Below, in pieces: positions 13,328 through 15,444 of a stretch of 15,444 nucleotides of DNA. Positions within the stretch are counted from its first letter, which is position 1, and every line of letters starts with the position of its first letter. The position numbers and the translations under genes were made by a program. A model generated the notes under the pieces. That model saw only the letters and a list, made by a program, of their open reading frames with translations. It made no database searches and was not told where the DNA came from. Origin of the DNA: MGBC120314 sp964403785 (lineage in GTDB: Bacteria > Bacillota > Clostridia > Lachnospirales > Lachnospiraceae); the NCBI GenBank assembly GCA_964403785.1, contig CAYOHM010000046.1, positions 1-15,444 on the forward strand. The letters are read 5' to 3'.

Positions 13328-14512
13328 ATGAAAAATAGTTATTATGGTGAATTTGGTGGTCAGTTTGTGTCGGAATCACTTATGAACACCTTGGCGGAGC
13401 TTGAAAAGGCATTTGATGAGGCAATCAAAGATCCAAAGTTTATCGAGGAATATAATTATTATCTTAGGGAATACGTCGGACGTGAGACACCGCTTTACTT
13501 TGCAGAGCGCTTAACACAAAAATACGGTCCGAAGATTTATTTAAAGAGAGAAGACCTTAACCACACGGGAGCACATAAGATTAATAATGTTATAGGCCAG
13601 ATTTTGCTTGCAAAGCGTATGGGTAAGACAAAGGTAATTGCCGAGACCGGAGCAGGCCAGCATGGCGTGGCAACGGCAACAGGTGCTGCCTTATTCAATA
13701 TGGAGTGTACGGTATATATGGGTGCTGAGGATATCGAGCGTCAGGCACTTAATGTATTTCGTATGAAAATGCTCGGAGCAAAGGTTCAGAGCGTAACAAC
13801 CGGAAGCTCCACACTTAAGGATGCTACGAATGAGGCAATCCGTACATGGGCGGAAAAGGCGGAGGATACCTTCTATATAATAGGTTCTGCAGTTGGTCCG
13901 CACCCATATCCTAAAATGGTAAAGGAATTCCAGAAGGTTATCTCTGTTGAGGCTAAAAAACAGATTCTTCAGAAGGAGGGAAGACTTCCTGATGTAGTAA
14001 TGGCATGTGTGGGCGGTGGTTCAAATTCCATCGGTATGTTTGCAGATTTTATTGATGAGAAGGATGTGAAGCTTATCGGCGTTGAGGCAGGAGGTCTCGG
14101 AATCGAGACAGGAAAGCATGCCAGTGCCATGGCATTGGGAAGACCGGGAGTTCTCCACGGAATGAAGTCATATCTTCTGCAGGATGACAATGGCAATATT
14201 GAGCTTGCACATTCAATCTCTGCAGGTCTTGATTATCCGGGTGTAGGTCCTGAGCATGCCTATCTTAGAGACAGCAAGAGAGCTGAGTATGTGTCAGTTA
14301 CTGATAGCGAAGCAATGGACGCACTCCTTGAGCTCTGCAAGCTTGAGGGAATAATTCCTGCGATTGAGAGTGCACATGCGCTTGCTCATTGTTTTAAGAT
14401 TGCTCCTTCCATGAAGAAGGATGACATAATTGTTGTTTGTCTTTCAGGCCGTGGTGATAAGGACGTAAATACAGTGCAAAAATATTTAAATGGAGAGGAG
14501 ACCAACAAATAA
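13328..14512 (+). CDS. trpB: Tryptophan synthase beta chain
   Basis: This 394-residue pyridoxal-phosphate enzyme condenses indole with serine to give tryptophan, in the alpha2-beta2 complex with TrpA. Lys84 in HTGAHKINN is the Schiff-base lysine and Glu106 in AETGAGQHG the catalytic glutamate; both sit three residues earlier than in the Salmonella enzyme. The phosphate-binding GGGSNSIG and the C-terminal CLSGRGDKD are intact. It starts with FGGQFVSE and has the length of ordinary TrpB1, not the TrpA-independent TrpB2 type. TAGGAGGA lies just upstream of the ATG. Its stop shares a base with the trpA start (TAATG). Confidence 0.97.
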   Translation: MKNSYYGEFGGQFVSESLMNTLAELEKAFDEAIKDPKFIEEYNYYLREYVGRETPLYFAERLTQKYGPKIYLKREDLNHTGAHKINNVIGQILLAKRMGKTKVIAETGAGQHGVATATGAALFNMECTVYMGAEDIERQALNVFRMKMLGAKVQSVTTGSSTLKDATNEAIRTWAEKAEDTFYIIGSAVGPHPYPKMVKEFQKVISVEAKKQILQKEGRLPDVVMACVGGGSNSIGMFADFIDEKDVKLIGVEAGGLGIETGKHASAMALGRPGVLHGMKSYLLQDDNGNIELAHSISAGLDYPGVGPEHAYLRDSKRAEYVSVTDSEAMDALLELCKLEGIIPAIESAHALAHCFKIAPSMKKDDIIVVCLSGRGDKDVNTVQKYLNGEETNK

Positions 14513-15300
14513 TGAACCGTATAGAAGAAAGAATGGAAAAACTCCGCAATGAAGGTAAAAAAGCATTAATCACATATATTACAGCCGGTCTTCCGAATAT
14601 GGATAAGACGGTTGAAATCGTTAAGGCACAGTATGAGGCAGGAATTGATGTAATAGAGCTGGGTATTCCTTTTTCGGACCCTGTGGCCGACGGCCCTGTA
14701 ATTCAGGACGCTTCGTACAGGTCAATTCAAAACGGAACAAATCTTTCAATGTGTTTTGATGCAATGAAGGAAATCCGAAAGGATTGTGAGGTTCCTATTG
14801 TATTTATGCTTTACTACAACACAATTTATAGCTGCGGCGTTCAAAATTTTGTAAATAAATGTATAGAAGCAGGCGTGGACGGCGTCATTGTCCCCGACCT
14901 TCCGTTTGAAGAACAGGGTGAGCTCGCACAGTGCCTTAAAAATCAGGATTCACTCATTCAGATTCAGCTTGTGTCACCTGTTTCAAAGCAGAGGGTTCCT
15001 ATGATTCTTGAAAATGCAAGAGGCTTTGTATACTGCGTGTCACAGATGGGTGTAACCGGTAAGGGCGCTAATTTCCATAAAAATATAAGAAACTATCTTT
15101 CAGAGGTCAAGGCAGTATCCAAGCTCCCTGTTATGATGGGCTTTGGTATCAGGTCGGCAGCAGACGTAGAACCGCTGCGCGATATAATTGACGGCGCAAT
15201 CGTCGGCACGGCATTTATCAGGCTGATGGAAGAAAACAACTATAAGGCAGGCGCTGCAAAAGAATTTGTATCTACATTCAAGAAAGAATTAGCACAATAG
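14512..15300 (+). CDS. trpA: Tryptophan synthase alpha chain
   Basis: This 262-residue TIM-barrel enzyme splits indole-3-glycerol phosphate to indole and glyceraldehyde 3-phosphate, passing the indole to TrpB through the complex tunnel. Catalytic Glu49 (IELGIPFSDP) and Asp60 (ADGPVIQ) fall at exactly the residue numbers known from Salmonella TrpA. MLYYN, GVIVPDLPFEE, VSPVSKQRV, GVTGKG and GFGIR follow in the expected order. It is the last gene of the operon, coupled to trpB by a one-base overlap, and is followed after about 35 bases by a strong hairpin terminator. Confidence 0.97.
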   Translation: MNRIEERMEKLRNEGKKALITYITAGLPNMDKTVEIVKAQYEAGIDVIELGIPFSDPVADGPVIQDASYRSIQNGTNLSMCFDAMKEIRKDCEVPIVFMLYYNTIYSCGVQNFVNKCIEAGVDGVIVPDLPFEEQGELAQCLKNQDSLIQIQLVSPVSKQRVPMILENARGFVYCVSQMGVTGKGANFHKNIRNYLSEVKAVSKLPVMMGFGIRSAADVEPLRDIIDGAIVGTAFIRLMEENNYKAGAAKEFVSTFKKELAQ

Positions 15301-15334
15301 TTTTATAAATTTTTAATAAATTGTTAATCATTTG

Positions 15335-15376
15335 TTAAAACTCCCTTGGTATTATTAATACACAAGGGAGTTTTAA
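15335..15376 (+). terminator. Terminator of the trp operon, probably bidirectional
   Basis: TTAAAACTCCCTTG (15335-15348) pairs perfectly with CAAGGGAGTTTTAA (15363-15376). Between the arms, GTAT-TATTA-ATAC forms an inner stem. Four As precede and four Ts follow the GC-rich core on each strand, so it could stop transcription from either side. Nothing else coding is visible from 15301 to the window end. Confidence 0.8.
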
Positions 15377-15407
15377 ATTGAGTTTCCGCATTTTTTATTT
15401 TAAGGTA

Positions 15408-15426
15408 CATATCACAAAGTGATATG
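15408..15426. repeat. Short palindrome near the window end
   Basis: CATATCAC-AAA-GTGATATG is a perfect 8-base inverted repeat with a three-base centre. No T-run follows, so it is not a terminator. It may be an operator for a gene beyond the window, but the window ends too soon to tell. Confidence 0.4.
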
Positions 15427-15444
15427 GTAATTTTGCACAAGAAT

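Noticed and set aside
15332..15360. TTGTTA plus TTAATA as a promoter after trpA
   Set aside because: The boxes overlap the trp terminator stem, match consensus poorly and lie in AT-rich DNA where chance matches are common.

Overview
The window reads as a chromosomal segment of an anaerobic Firmicute, most likely a Lachnospiraceae-type Clostridia. This rests on low-to-moderate GC, purine-rich AGGAGG-type ribosome sites, several GTG/TTG starts, a T-box leader on the trp operon, a heterodimeric ABC exporter of clostridial type, a DUF4349 lipoprotein and a CotF/ferritin-like small protein. The genus cannot be fixed from sequence alone. I see no transposase, integrase, CRISPR array, tRNA or rRNA; this is mostly ordinary core genome with some interesting regulatory DNA.

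Layout. 1-1130 (minus strand): azlC-azlD, a two-gene branched-chain amino acid exporter with an extended -10 promoter. 1138-1659: a small four-helix ferritin-like/CotF-like protein behind a sequence resembling a forespore (sigma-G/F) promoter. 1683-2828: a DUF4349 lipoprotein with a strong sigma-A promoter and a long, nearly perfect stem-loop in its leader. 2834-4376: a polar amino acid ABC permease and ATPase without a binding protein. 4417-5274: a DUF368 (PopT-type) membrane protein starting at TTG, ended by a hairpin terminator. 5277-9533: a MarR regulator followed by two half-transporters of a heterodimeric ABC exporter. The marR promoter overlies two tandem ATTCG-N4-CGAAT palindromes, which also form the DUF368 terminator.

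9559-15376: the tryptophan operon. A consensus promoter and a T-box leader (specifier UGG; T-box bulge UGGC matching a G discriminator) precede trpE-trpG-trpC-trpF-trpB-trpA, closed by a strong hairpin. The genes are tightly coupled by overlaps or short gaps. trpD (anthranilate phosphoribosyltransferase) is absent: trpC begins two bases after the trpG stop. TrpE/G make anthranilate, TrpF and TrpC work on the product of the missing TrpD step, and TrpA/B finish tryptophan, so the pathway needs a TrpD encoded elsewhere.

The points most worth following are the missing trpD, the dual-purpose tandem palindrome at marR, the structured leader of the DUF4349 gene, and the candidate forespore promoter. 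I do not see convincing evidence of a wholly new multi-gene system.
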